Shown: positions 1 to 8,930, numbered from the stretch's first letter. The stretch: 64,000 nt of DNA from PALSA-607 sp036501485 (GCA_036501485.1 DASYAG010000096.1:1-64000), one strand, 5' to 3'. Notes: generated by a model from the letters alone, not told the origin. Numbers and translations: made by a program.

Positions 1-1
1 C

Positions 2-43
2 GTCCAGCAAGCCGTCGCCGGAGCGGCGGCCGGGGCTCGCTGA
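2..43 (+). CDS. C-terminal tail of upstream gene, probably sugar-binding protein (partial)
   Basis: The frame from position 2 reads VQQAVAGAAAGAR and then a TGA stop, an alanine-rich tail cut off by the window edge. A strong hairpin and then a ribose-type permease and ATPase follow on the same strand. In such operons the periplasmic sugar-binding protein gene usually comes first, so this is probably its end. Thirteen residues cannot establish this; only the position supports it. Confidence 0.4.
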   Translation, partial: VQQAVAGAAAGAR

Positions 44-50
44 GCGGCTG

Positions 51-87
51 CCGGTGTCGGGCTCGGCCTCTCCGAGCCCGACACCGG
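51..87 (+). terminator. 16-bp perfect hairpin between upstream gene and permease
   Basis: Positions 51-66 and 72-87 are exact reverse complements (CCGGTGTCGGGCTCGG against CCGAGCCCGACACCGG) around a 5-base loop. No U-tract follows, so this is not a classic intrinsic terminator. Hairpins at this place in ABC operons commonly protect the binding-protein mRNA or partly terminate before the transporter genes; that role is inferred here. Confidence 0.7.
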
Positions 88-154
88 ACCCTGGCTTGAC
101 CGCTTTGGGACAACGAACCAACCTACCGAGGCATCAACCGAGCAGGCAGGAGCC

Positions 155-1222
155 ATGGCCATTGACGTGACACCCCTGTCATCGGAACCGACCATCGCTG
201 CGGTAGAGCGGGCCTCGATGGGGGTCGCGCTGGGCCGATTGGTGCGGCGGTCGGAGGCTGGTGCGCTCATCGGGACGCTGAGCATCTACATCTTCTTCAC
301 CATCTTCGGCGGCGCCCACTTCAACTCCGCGGCCAGCACGGCGAGCTGGCTGAATGTGGCCTCTGAGCTCGGCATCATCGCGTTGCCGGTGGGTCTGCTA
401 ATGATCGCCGGTGAGCTGGACCTGTCAGTTGGTTCGGTGCTTGCGGCCAGCTCGATGACTCTGGCGATCGTCTCGGGCTGGTGGAACATGCCATTTGCGC
501 TGGGCATCGCCCTGGCGCTACTGGTCGGTGTCGTGACCGGATTCCTCAACGGTCTTGTGGTCACTCGGACCAAGGTGCCCTCGTTCGTGGTGACCCTCGC
601 GACCAACTTCGGGCTAGCCGGCCTGACCCTCGGCCTGTCCCGGGTCATCACCGGGTCGGTGAGCGTCTCGGTTCACCCAGACCCCACTACCAAACACATC
701 TTCGGCACCTTGATCGACGGCCAATACGAAGTAGCAGCGTTCTGGTGGCTGGCGGTCATCCTGGTCATCGGCTGGGTCCTGCACGTGACACGGTACGGGA
801 ACTGGATCTTCGCCGTCGGCGGCGACCGAGAGAGCGCCGTCCTGACCGGTATCCCAGTCTCAAACGTGAAGATCGGTCTATACATGGCCAGCGGCTTGGG
901 CGCCGCCCTGGTCGGCGTCATCGAAACCGTGCTCTACAACGGAGCGCAGGTCGCAAGCGGTCAGTCGTTCGTTTTCAACTCGATCATCGCCGTGGTCATC
1001 GGCGGAGTCCTCCTCACCGGCGGCTACGGCTCGGTGGTGGGCGTGGTCCTAGGCACCCTCACCCTCGCCATCGTAAACCAGGGCATTTACTACACCAGTT
1101 GGAACTCTGACTGGGCCAGCCTCATCCTCGGCGCATTACTGCTGGGCGCGGTGCTGATGAACAACACCTTCCGCCAGCTCGCCCTCTCGTATAGCACCCG
1201 CACCAAGAAGAAGGAAACATGA
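155..1222 (+). CDS. Ribose/xylose-type ABC transporter permease
   Basis: This 355-residue protein is an RbsC/XylH-family inner-membrane permease that would form the sugar channel as a dimer. About ten hydrophobic segments fill the sequence from residue 40 to 345. The GELDLSVGSVLA stretch near residue 85 is the family signature (GGIDLSVG in RbsC), and the GGYGSVVGVVLGT stretch near residue 285 is also typical. The ATG start follows GGCAGGAG by a few bases. Its last four bases overlap the ATPase start, so the two are translationally coupled. The sugar cannot be read from the sequence. The neighbouring hydrolase and lactonase genes suggest a sugar or sugar-like lactone. Confidence 0.9.
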   Translation: MAIDVTPLSSEPTIAAVERASMGVALGRLVRRSEAGALIGTLSIYIFFTIFGGAHFNSAASTASWLNVASELGIIALPVGLLMIAGELDLSVGSVLAASSMTLAIVSGWWNMPFALGIALALLVGVVTGFLNGLVVTRTKVPSFVVTLATNFGLAGLTLGLSRVITGSVSVSVHPDPTTKHIFGTLIDGQYEVAAFWWLAVILVIGWVLHVTRYGNWIFAVGGDRESAVLTGIPVSNVKIGLYMASGLGAALVGVIETVLYNGAQVASGQSFVFNSIIAVVIGGVLLTGGYGSVVGVVLGTLTLAIVNQGIYYTSWNSDWASLILGALLLGAVLMNNTFRQLALSYSTRTKKKET

Positions 1223-2076
1223 CCACCCCGCTGCTCCGCTTGAACAGCATCTCCAAGCGATTCGGCACCACCGAGGTGCTCACCGACATCTCCTTGGAAG
1301 TAGACGCAGGGAAGGTCCTCTGCCTGCTAGGCGACAACGGCGCTGGTAAGTCCACCCTGATCAAGATCCTTTCCGGCGTGCACGCGCCCAGTAGCGGCAC
1401 TATCGAGATAAACGGCGACCCGATCTCCTTCAAGAGCCCCAAAGACGCCAGCGGACACGGGATTTCCACGGTTCACCAGTTCGGCGGGACGTTCGCCCTG
1501 ATGGGCGTCGGTCGGTCCTTCTTCGTCGGCGCCGAACCCACGACAGGCTTCTGGCCCTTCAAACGAATGGACACGAAGCACGCCAACGAGGTCGCGGTTC
1601 GCGCCATTCAAGAGCTCGGCATTACCCGAGTCGCCAACGGGAGTACCTTGGTCGGCAGCCTTTCCGGTGGCGAACGACAAGCTCTCGCAATCGCCCGAGC
1701 TGTCCACTTCGGCGCCAAGGCCCTCATCCTCGACGAACCCACGGCCGCCCTCGGCGTCCGCGAAGCTGCGCATGTCCTGCGCATCATCATGCATGCGCGG
1801 CAAACCGGCGTCACCGTCATCCTCGTAACGCACAACGTCACCCACGCGATGACCGTCGGCGACCACTTTGCCGTCCTTATTCACGGCGCCCTCGCTGCCG
1901 ACTTCGGCAAAGGCGAACGTACTCGCGAAGAGATCACCGACCTCATGGCTGGCGGCCGAGCGATGGCGGAACTCGAAGCTGAACTGGCCAGATACCAAGA
2001 CTCCACAGCGCACACCCCGCCTACCACCGCCTACAGACGGCGGGGGACGGCTGGCGACAACAGGGCGACCGACTAA
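1219..2076 (+). CDS. Sugar ABC transporter ATP-binding protein (single cassette)
   Basis: This 285-residue protein is the ATPase partner of the preceding permease. Walker A is GDNGAGKS near residue 38, the ABC signature LSGGERQ lies near residue 148, and Walker B LILDEPTAAL follows near residue 168, with the switch histidine in LVTHN. RbsA/XylG proteins usually carry two cassettes in about 500 residues. This one has a single cassette plus a short basic tail, as in FrcA-type systems, so it would act as a homodimer. The start overlaps the permease stop as ATGA. The tail after about residue 255 is rich in Thr, Arg and Pro and has no recognised domain. Confidence 0.9.
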   Translation: MTTPLLRLNSISKRFGTTEVLTDISLEVDAGKVLCLLGDNGAGKSTLIKILSGVHAPSSGTIEINGDPISFKSPKDASGHGISTVHQFGGTFALMGVGRSFFVGAEPTTGFWPFKRMDTKHANEVAVRAIQELGITRVANGSTLVGSLSGGERQALAIARAVHFGAKALILDEPTAALGVREAAHVLRIIMHARQTGVTVILVTHNVTHAMTVGDHFAVLIHGALAADFGKGERTREEITDLMAGGRAMAELEAELARYQDSTAHTPPTTAYRRRGTAGDNRATD

Positions 2077-2084
2077 GGAGACTC

Positions 2085-3134
2085 GTGGACAAGTTCGAGG
2101 AGCCCGGGAGTTCACAATCAGCGGCGAATGACACGTCGACGGTCGAAACAGTTCGCGGGTCTATCGACAGCTGCGAGCTAGGCGCCACGTTGATGCACGA
2201 GCACATCTTCATCGTTACTGCGGAGATCGAGCGCAGCTACCCTCTCGCTTGGTGGGACGAAGACGTCGAAGTCGAGCGGGCCGTGACTCAGTTACGGCGG
2301 GTTAAGGAAGTCGGCGTCGACACGATCGTCGACCTGACCGTTCCTGGGCTTGGGCGTTACCTCCCGCTCGTTGAGCGGGTGGGTCGGCAGGTGGACGTCA
2401 ACATCATCGCGGCCACTGGCTACTACAGCTTCGGATGGTTACCTCCTTACTTTCAGCAGACAGGACCTGGCACGATGCTCGGCGGCTCCGACAATCTGGC
2501 CGAGATGTTCATCCGAGACATCCGTGAGGGCATGGATGGAACCTCGGTGCGCGCCGGTGTCTTGAAGTGCGTAATCGAGGAGTCGGGCCTGACCCGCGAC
2601 CAAATGCGCGTCCACGCCGCGGTTTGCGAGGCGCATCAGGAGACGGGGATCCCTATTACCGTCCACACCAACAGCTCGTACGAGACGGGTCGGTTGGCGG
2701 TCGACTACTACCGGAGTCACGGCGTTGATCTCACCAAGGTAGTGATCGGTCATGCGGGCGACAGCAACAACCTTGATTACCTGCGCTGGATCATGGACCA
2801 GGGCGCCACGATTGGTTGCGACAGGTTCGGCATGGACAACTTCAACTCAACGGCGAATCGAGTCTCTGCAATCGCCTCGCTTTGCGCCGAGGGTTACGCC
2901 GATCGGATCGTTTTGAGCCATGATGCCGGTTGCTTCGCGGACTCGCTGTCGGACCCGTACTCCCGTGAACGTCTGGCGGAGGTCGCGCCGAACTGGAACC
3001 ACCTACACATCCACACCGAGGTCCTGCCCGCATTGCGGCGCAGCGGTGTGGATGAGCAGCAGATCTCCCAGATGCTGGTCGAGAACCCGCGACGCTACTT
3101 CAGCAGAGGTCCTAGTCAGCTGGCGCGTGGATGA
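2085..3134 (+). CDS. Phosphotriesterase-family metal-dependent hydrolase
   Basis: This 349-residue cytoplasmic TIM-barrel hydrolase belongs to the phosphotriesterase/PHP family, many members of which are lactonases. The expected metal ligands are visible: HEH near residue 37, the lysine in GVLKC near residue 160 (carboxylated in relatives), HTN near residue 193, GHAGD near residue 221 and SHDAG near residue 280. The GTG start lies 8 bases after the ATPase stop and is preceded by AAGGAGA, so it belongs to the transporter operon. Co-transcription with a sugar importer favours a sugar-lactone or related ester as substrate over a phosphotriester. The substrate is not determined. Confidence 0.85.
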   Translation: MDKFEEPGSSQSAANDTSTVETVRGSIDSCELGATLMHEHIFIVTAEIERSYPLAWWDEDVEVERAVTQLRRVKEVGVDTIVDLTVPGLGRYLPLVERVGRQVDVNIIAATGYYSFGWLPPYFQQTGPGTMLGGSDNLAEMFIRDIREGMDGTSVRAGVLKCVIEESGLTRDQMRVHAAVCEAHQETGIPITVHTNSSYETGRLAVDYYRSHGVDLTKVVIGHAGDSNNLDYLRWIMDQGATIGCDRFGMDNFNSTANRVSAIASLCAEGYADRIVLSHDAGCFADSLSDPYSRERLAEVAPNWNHLHIHTEVLPALRRSGVDEQQISQMLVENPRRYFSRGPSQLARG

Positions 3135-3271
3135 GGCCTTGCACGGTGGTTGTTTCCCCGCTTGGCGGCACCAGAGCCGCGGCAACCTACGCGACATTCT
3201 TCACCGCGATCGGGTCCATCGGAGCGTTGTTCGGCGTGGCCGTTCTCGGGCTACGGGTACTTGTGCACTAA
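3131..3271 (+). CDS. Possible 46-residue single-span membrane protein
   Basis: This short frame starts with ATG overlapping the TGA of the phosphotriesterase gene (ATGA). That coupling is used repeatedly in this window. It encodes 46 residues with one hydrophobic stretch, roughly residues 19-45 (ATFFTAIGSIGALFGVAVLG), and little else. The overlap and the clean membrane segment argue for a real small gene. Its shortness and the lack of any recognised family argue for caution. If real, it may assist the adjacent permease; that is a guess from position. Confidence 0.4.
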   Translation: MRPCTVVVSPLGGTRAAATYATFFTAIGSIGALFGVAVLGLRVLVH

Positions 3272-3878
3272 CTGGGGGCTCGTGAGTCAGGTCGAGCAAG
3301 ATAACCCCTAAGGGGTTTCTGCGCGCCTTCCGGATGCGAAGCCGTCACTGCATCCGAAGTTCGGCGCTCAGCATCCATGTACCTAGTCGGCCCTCGGACA
3401 CCGGACATATCGCCCTATATAGGTCAAGCTTGCATAGGTTGACTAGGGCCGCGCGCGCCCGGACTAGACCATCGTCGACCGGTGCAAGGACCGCGTAGCG
3501 GTCGGTCTTTGCCAGCCCGCCTGCAATCTTGGGCGACATCCAGTGAGAGTCGTTCCTGAAGACGACGAAGAACATCACCGGCCCATGCATCCATGTTCTT
3601 CGTACTCGTCCGCTGTGCGCGGACGCCGCTATAGCCTTGCGCCCGAGACGTCGTATCCCCGCGTGGAGCGCTGCTGCACTCGATCATGGTCGATCGCAAT
3701 CACGACCGCGATACGGTCCGCAGTCAGGAGCCAATCCTCGGTTGCTGCCAAGCGATGCACGTGAGTATGTGCACTTCGCCCAAGCAAACCGCCAGCGGCC
3801 CTTCGGACGGTAATCGATTCTTGATGTGCTAGAGCGTCATGCGTTCTGCACCATTCGAAGTTCCTGCTAGTTCGACGA
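3272..3878. other. Intergenic region, no recognisable gene
   Basis: About 600 bases separate the transporter operon from the convergent mutarotase gene. A terminator-like palindrome lies at 3303-3317. Short open frames exist on both strands, but none has a family resemblance or a convincing ribosome site. Base composition is slightly less GC-rich than the flanking genes, as expected for non-coding or decayed DNA. A loose match to the core of the dispersed repeat (CTCGGACAC) lies near 3392-3400. Confidence 0.5.
3303..3317. terminator. Palindromic terminator-like stem AACCCC-TAA-GGGGTT
   Basis: The six-base arms AACCCC and GGGGTT flank a TAA loop, and TCT follows. It lies 30 bases after the small ORF that ends the transporter operon. 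It could terminate from either strand; the tract of T is weak. The position suits the end of the operon. Confidence 0.5.
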
Positions 3879-4871
3879 TTAGAGCATGGGCTCCCTGCGG
3901 CTGACTTCTCCGTGGCGACTTACGTCAACCACCTGCCGCTCGTCTGCGGTGAACAGCGCGACCGTCATCCATGAACTTAGGCTTCCGCCTGCGGGAACTG
4001 AAAGTGCGTGGCCATCAGCCATCGCCGATGCCAGACCACGCGAATTGGGCGCTGACTGCGGTTCGATTCCGATGTAGGACGCCCGACCGAACCACGGGAA
4101 TTCGGCACCACCCACCTGTAGCCAGATCCACAAGTTTCCGAAAGTACCGGCGTCCCAGCTGAGAGCGACACCGTCGCCAGACGCAGGGTCGCGCAACGCC
4201 GCCCAGGGCGCCGGAATCGCCGAAATGTTCGCGAACCGCTCGACCGGCCCGTCGGGCACCGTGCTGAGGTCAACAAAGCCGTCGTACCCGACGCCCCGCG
4301 GCCAGTCACCACTCGTGCCGGGATGCAGATCGGTGACGGGCGTCGCCGGCCGATCGGCGGGTACATCGACCGAGCCTCCAGGCAGGTCGATCCGCATACC
4401 CGGCCGAGCCGAGAAGATCGGGTGATGCCCCCAGATCACCGGGACGTCGAAGGGTGCATCGCTTCGCGCCGTCTCCTCGACCACGACTGCGCTGTCGCGT
4501 AACACGACGCGACGTTCGAGAATGACCGGCAACCTGGTCGGGCAACGCAGCAACACGGAGGCCCTGTCAACGGAAACGACGCGCCATCTTGCTCGCGCGG
4601 TGTCACCATGAAACGGAAGGTGCACGCCGAGCACGTCACATGCATCGCCCGCGTTGGGAAACAGCACATGCCAACCACCTGGGTATGCCGCGAGGAAGTC
4701 GGACGTGTCGTCGCCGTACGAACGCGACGAGCTCGGTGGCGCTGGGGTTTCCCACGTTCGGCACGCAAGAACATTGCTGCCGCCCACGCGCGAAAGGCCG
4801 GTAAATGCCGCTCCGTTGTCGACGTCGATTGACAGTTCGATCTCGTCATTGCGCAACAGAACGTTGGTCAT
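3879..4871 (-). CDS. Aldose 1-epimerase-family protein (mutarotase)
   Basis: This 330-residue protein matches the galactose-mutarotase fold, which interconverts alpha and beta anomers of free sugars in the cytoplasm. Typical features are the N-terminal NGAAFTGLSRVGG, the GWHVLFPNAGD stretch near residue 66, WGHHPIF near residue 146, and a late IGIEPQSAPN segment holding the expected acidic residue. It is divergent from the SMP-30 lactonase gene, with 71 bases between starts, and its 3' end faces the transporter operon. A mutarotase next to a lactonase and an SDR is the usual set for oxidising an aldose to its aldonate. The actual sugar is unknown. Confidence 0.8.
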   Translation of the reverse strand: MTNVLLRNDEIELSIDVDNGAAFTGLSRVGGSNVLACRTWETPAPPSSSRSYGDDTSDFLAAYPGGWHVLFPNAGDACDVLGVHLPFHGDTARARWRVVSVDRASVLLRCPTRLPVILERRVVLRDSAVVVEETARSDAPFDVPVIWGHHPIFSARPGMRIDLPGGSVDVPADRPATPVTDLHPGTSGDWPRGVGYDGFVDLSTVPDGPVERFANISAIPAPWAALRDPASGDGVALSWDAGTFGNLWIWLQVGGAEFPWFGRASYIGIEPQSAPNSRGLASAMADGHALSVPAGGSLSSWMTVALFTADERQVVDVSRHGEVSRREPML

Positions 4872-4942
4872 GACGGTAAGCGTTGCATGGCGTGACGCTG
4901 CATGGAAGACTTCCGGAAAGTCTCTACTGACAAGGAAAATAC

Positions 4943-5761
4943 GTGCCAGAACCGGCGCTGAGATCCGGCCGAGTCCGATTCGAAGGAACGTTCACGTCAC
5001 CGCGGCTCGATCACGCCGAGAGTGTGGCCGTTGCCGACGATGGCGCGCTTTGGTGCGGTGGCGAGAATGGGCAAATTTACCGAATCGAAGGCGACGCGAT
5101 CGAACTGATCGCTACTACGGGCGGTTTCAATCTCGGACTCTCGTTTAGCGGAGACAGTCTCTTCGTGTGCGACTTGGTGCGACCGGCGGTATGGAAGTTC
5201 GATCTACATTCGAAGCAACTTGATGTGTTCGCGACCGGTACCGACGACCATCGGCTGCTCACGCCCAACTTCCCGCTCTCACTGCCTGACGGCTCGGTCC
5301 TCGTCTCCGACAGCGGTCGGGTGCGGGAGCCACGCGTGGGGCTGCTTCGGTTCCTGCCCGACGGAACGGGTGACGTGTGGCACCGCCAGCCGATCAACTT
5401 CGCGAACGGATTGGCGCTTAGCCTCGATCGGCGGTCGGTCTACATCGCGGAATCCTGGTCCTTTCGCATCCTGGTGGCCGACGTCGACGAAAACTTCGAC
5501 GCAGTCGGCCCCTTGCGAGTCTTCACTGAGATCCCGGGATACATGCCAGATGGTCTGACTGTCGGCCCCAACGGTGATCTCTTTGTCGGGTGTTACGAAC
5601 CGAGCGCGATCCTGCGCATTGCGCCCGACGGCACTTTTTCTGTCTTCGCGCACGACCCCACAGCCCACCTCATGTGCCATCCGACCGGCGTCGCCATTGA
5701 CGGCGACAAATTAGTCGTCGCCAACCTTGGGCGCTGGCATCTCACCGAATACCCGCTCTGA
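4943..5761 (+). CDS. SMP-30/gluconolactonase-family protein
   Basis: This 272-residue six-bladed propeller protein would hydrolyse a sugar lactone to the aldonate with a divalent metal. Repeated blade motifs are visible: HAESVAVADDGALWCGG near residue 28, LPDGSVLVSDSG near residue 113, FANGLALSLDRRSVYIAES near residue 153 and MPDGLTVGPNGDLFVGCYE near residue 200. The N-G-L and D-G-L/D-G-x positions match the metal-site Asn and Asp of the family. The GTG start follows ACAAGGAAAA by 6 bases. It ends 2 bases before the convergent SDR gene. A second SMP-30 homologue lies at 12,922. Confidence 0.85.
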   Translation: MPEPALRSGRVRFEGTFTSPRLDHAESVAVADDGALWCGGENGQIYRIEGDAIELIATTGGFNLGLSFSGDSLFVCDLVRPAVWKFDLHSKQLDVFATGTDDHRLLTPNFPLSLPDGSVLVSDSGRVREPRVGLLRFLPDGTGDVWHRQPINFANGLALSLDRRSVYIAESWSFRILVADVDENFDAVGPLRVFTEIPGYMPDGLTVGPNGDLFVGCYEPSAILRIAPDGTFSVFAHDPTAHLMCHPTGVAIDGDKLVVANLGRWHLTEYPL

Positions 5762-5763
5762 GT

Positions 5764-6570
5764 TCAGCGCCGAACCGCGTTCTGGCTCAGCAAACCGCCG
5801 TCGATGGTTACCGTCGTCCCGGTAATCATCGAGGCGTCGTCACTGGCCAGAAATGCCACGAGCTTCGCTACGTCTTTCACCTGAAGAAGGCGCCCTAGAG
5901 GATGACTCTTCGCCCAGTCATCGAGAACGTCCTGCTCACTGTGCGTTTCGGTTGCTGACATGGCCGCCGCCTGTCGCAGCATCGGCGTGTCGACCGACGC
6001 CGGGGCTACCGCGACGGCCCTGATGCCATCGGCCGCGTAGTCGACGGCGATGCTGCGCACAAGCGCCACTACCCCGCCCTTCGATGCGGTGTAAGCCGTT
6101 ACCGCCGACTGCGTGACGAACGCTTGGATCGATGCGAGCTGTACGAAGACGCCGCCACCCCGCGCACGCATGTACGGCACCGCGTGCTTGGCCGCGAGGT
6201 ACAGAGCTTTGAGATTGGTATCAATCTGCAGGTCCCACTCGTCCTCGGTCTGGTCCTCTGCGTTCCCGTACCTCACGACGCCTGCACAACCCGCCACCAC
6301 GTCGACACCGCCGAAGCTGCGGTTCGCCGTCGCCATCACCTCCGCCATGCTTGCGCTATCCGAGACGCTGGCATGAACCGCCAAAACCTCGCGACCTAGC
6401 GACCTCAGTTGGGTCTCCTCTTGCAAGAGCCGATCACGATCAAGGTCGACCATGACGACACGCGCACCGCTAGCCGCAAGCAGTTCGGCGACGCCAAGGC
6501 CGATTCCCATCGCCGCCCCGGTGACCACTGCCACCTTGCCTGAGAAATCTTGACCCATGTGCTGCTCCAA
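5764..6570 (-). CDS. SDR-family NAD(P)-dependent oxidoreductase
   Basis: This 268-residue classical short-chain dehydrogenase has TGAAMGIG as the cofactor-binding loop near residue 18, DLDRDR at the end of beta-2, and the catalytic YTASK near residue 160 with an upstream serine in QLASIQAF. The aspartate after beta-2 (MVDLD) favours NAD over NADP. Starts at residue 1 or residue 5 are both possible. It is the last gene of the gntR-led operon, 30 bases after the binding-protein-like gene. Sugar or polyol dehydrogenase is a reasonable role given the lactonases and mutarotases nearby. The substrate cannot be read. Confidence 0.85.
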   Translation of the reverse strand: MEQHMGQDFSGKVAVVTGAAMGIGLGVAELLAASGARVVMVDLDRDRLLQEETQLRSLGREVLAVHASVSDSASMAEVMATANRSFGGVDVVAGCAGVVRYGNAEDQTEDEWDLQIDTNLKALYLAAKHAVPYMRARGGGVFVQLASIQAFVTQSAVTAYTASKGGVVALVRSIAVDYAADGIRAVAVAPASVDTPMLRQAAAMSATETHSEQDVLDDWAKSHPLGRLLQVKDVAKLVAFLASDDASMITGTTVTIDGGLLSQNAVRR

Positions 6571-6600
6571 CGATGGTGGGTGGTCGGGTGGTCGGGTGGT

Positions 6601-7722
6601 CTAGTGGTGATCGGACAGCGAACGAACCGCCTCGAGTCGCGCGGTTTCGAGCTGCTGAATCATCGTCCGCTCGCGAGCTCGGGTGGCCAAGCCACGGCCG
6701 AGGATTGAGGCAGCTGCATGCTGAAACGCCGGCCAGCTGGGATGTTTGGGCCTGGTCACGGCGGTGTCCATGGCGGGCAGCGTCTGCGAGAAGAACCCGC
6801 CGGCCACGGCGTCTGACTCGGGGTCGAGCCATATTCGCCGCGAACTCGGCTGTCCACCCGCCGGGACGAGCACGTCGCGCTGTACGTCGTACGTGCTGGT
6901 CCACGTGCAGAAACGACCAGCCGCCGCGGTGTCTTCGCAGTGGCGTGAGACCGCCAGGCCGGCGCCGCCGAGCAGCCCGGAACGCGGTTTGCCGGTGACC
7001 GAGGGCACTCGGTCGTACTTCACTTTCGATCCGGGTGCCGAGACGTACGTCGCATAGCTGAAAAGCGCCGGGCTGAATGCCGCTTGCCCTCGCTTGAGCA
7101 TGTCGAGAACCTGCGGCGGTCGGTAACCCAAAGACTCGCGTGGCACCACACCAGCCAGCGTTGCCACGATGTGTAACGCCTCTTCGCTTACTGGATCTTC
7201 AAGCGACAACGGCGTGCCAAGCGATGCGCTGACGCTCAGCAACGTGCAAAGGGCGTCATCTCCGGTAAGACTCGCCAACACCAAGCCCTCGTGCCGCGAG
7301 GCTAACTCGAAGACTTGCGACCAGGTCGTTGGCCAGTTCTCACCGATCAACGCCAAGACATCCGGTCGTCCCGCACTGACATGTACAGCCGCATCCAGCG
7401 CAGACGCCCAGGTAGCGCCGGCCCACTCATAACTTGCTTGCGACCGGCCGACGCTGTCACCTTGGCCGGCAGCTGTACTCAGCCAGGCATCGACAGGCTG
7501 GAGTTCTTGCCACGACGCGGCAATCATCGGATGGTCAACGATGAGCAGGTCGAAATCGCCGGCCAACGACGCCAACGGTGCACTGTTGAACTCTGCAAGG
7601 CTGCGAAACGTCCACTCGATGTGCGGGTGGCCGGCGCGTGTCCATGCTGCGTCAGCAGCGCGCAGTGGGCCGACACATCGTGGATGGTCCCAACCGATGC
7701 CGCGCAGCGTGGCGCCTGTCAT
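6601..7722 (-). CDS. Solute-binding-protein-like protein without signal peptide
   Basis: This 373-residue protein resembles bacterial family-1 extracellular solute-binding proteins: an early FRSLAEFNSAPLASLAGDFDLLIVDHP segment, W/G-rich middle strands and a C-terminal helix. The N-terminus (MTGATLRGIGWDHPRCVG) has no hydrophobic stretch or lipobox, so it should stay in the cytoplasm. Its start overlaps the stop of the CaiB gene by four bases and the SDR follows. Cytoplasmic binding-protein relatives beside CoA-transferase genes may sense or deliver a substrate rather than import it. That is inference; no function is assigned. Confidence 0.65.
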   Translation of the reverse strand: MTGATLRGIGWDHPRCVGPLRAADAAWTRAGHPHIEWTFRSLAEFNSAPLASLAGDFDLLIVDHPMIAASWQELQPVDAWLSTAAGQGDSVGRSQASYEWAGATWASALDAAVHVSAGRPDVLALIGENWPTTWSQVFELASRHEGLVLASLTGDDALCTLLSVSASLGTPLSLEDPVSEEALHIVATLAGVVPRESLGYRPPQVLDMLKRGQAAFSPALFSYATYVSAPGSKVKYDRVPSVTGKPRSGLLGGAGLAVSRHCEDTAAAGRFCTWTSTYDVQRDVLVPAGGQPSSRRIWLDPESDAVAGGFFSQTLPAMDTAVTRPKHPSWPAFQHAAASILGRGLATRARERTMIQQLETARLEAVRSLSDHH

Positions 7723-8897
7723 CCGCTGCCTAATCCCCAGGCTGGCAGCAGCTCATCGTTGTGCTGGCCAGCGCGCGGAACACCCATCCGCAACTCTGGA
7801 GGCGTCGCCGAGAACCGGAACGGCGTGCCCACTGTTCTAAATGTCCCCTCGCCCTCGCGGCCAACCGGCACCGACCAGATCAGACCGTTGTGCAAGACCT
7901 GGGGATCTGTCAGCAAGTCTGTGTAGGTCTGAACCGGGCCGCACCAGACGTCGGCGGCGTCAAGTACTGCGAGCCAGTGCTGAGTGGTGTCCTCCGCAAA
8001 GAACGCCGACAACTTGCGATGGATCGCATCGCGATTGCGGAACATTAGCTCGTTGGTATCGAATTCCTTCAACCACTCCTGCCCTAAGACGCCACCGAGC
8101 ACCGGGCACGGAGTCATCGCCAGCGCAAGAAAGCCGTCGGCCGTTGGATAGATCCCGAACGGAGCCGTTGCACCGACGTGCCCAATCCCCTCAGCTGCAC
8201 GAGGCAACGGATTGCCGTGATTGAGGAAAACCGTTAGCTCCTGTTGCTGCGCGGCAACGGTGCACGAGAACAGGTCGACCGACACCTGTTGGCCCTTGCC
8301 GGTCGCTTGCCGATGCGAAACGGCGGCCAGGATTGCGACAACCAGGTGCAGGCCGGTGTACTCATCGGAGATGCCGATGCCGCACGCTGTCGGCGGATCG
8401 ACCGCTCGACCTGTTAGGGACAGCAGGCCCGTCATCGCTTGGATGAGTAGGTCTTGGCCGGGTCGGGTTACGTACGGGCCGTCCTGCCCGTAGCCGCTTG
8501 AGCTGGCGTAGATGATCTGCTCGTTGTAGGCCCGGAAGTCGTCGTAGCCGAGCCCGAGCCGTGCCATTACGCCTGGCCGGAAGTTCTCGACGACGACGTC
8601 GAATTCGGCCCCCGTGCGAAGCAGTGCAGTGCGGACGTCGGGGTCCTTCAGGTTGACTGTGACGCTCCGCTTGTTCCGGTTGTACGCGAGGAAACTGTCC
8701 ATCTCTCCGGACGTCTCGCTCGCGAGAATCCCCCAGTGCCGCATCCACTCCCCACCCGGCTTCTCGACCTTGACGACATCTGCCCCGAGGTCAGCGAGCA
8801 TCTGGGTGGCAAGTGGCCCCTGAAGAAGTTGAGTGAAATCAAGGACGCGAAGGTGCGATAGCGGACCGCGGTTCGCGCCTTCCTCAGCTATTTCCAT
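7719..8897 (-). CDS. CaiB/BaiF-family (class III) CoA-transferase
   Basis: This 392-residue enzyme would move CoA between carboxylic acids through an aspartyl-CoA intermediate. Family motifs are clear: LRVLDFTQLLQGPLATQMLADLGADVVKVEKPGGE at the N-terminus, the NKRSVTVNLK strand near residue 74, and PGQDLLIQAMTGLLSLTG near residue 147, which contains the expected catalytic Asp. The length is normal. The start codon lies 33 bases after the fused CoA-transferase-fold gene and its stop overlaps the next gene. It makes the operon able to activate an organic acid as a CoA thioester. The acid is unknown. Confidence 0.9.
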   Translation of the reverse strand: MEIAEEGANRGPLSHLRVLDFTQLLQGPLATQMLADLGADVVKVEKPGGEWMRHWGILASETSGEMDSFLAYNRNKRSVTVNLKDPDVRTALLRTGAEFDVVVENFRPGVMARLGLGYDDFRAYNEQIIYASSSGYGQDGPYVTRPGQDLLIQAMTGLLSLTGRAVDPPTACGIGISDEYTGLHLVVAILAAVSHRQATGKGQQVSVDLFSCTVAAQQQELTVFLNHGNPLPRAAEGIGHVGATAPFGIYPTADGFLALAMTPCPVLGGVLGQEWLKEFDTNELMFRNRDAIHRKLSAFFAEDTTQHWLAVLDAADVWCGPVQTYTDLLTDPQVLHNGLIWSVPVGREGEGTFRTVGTPFRFSATPPELRMGVPRAGQHNDELLPAWGLGSG

Positions 8898-8930
8898 GTG
8901 TCGCCTTCTGTCGTTGAGGTCACTTCGGTA

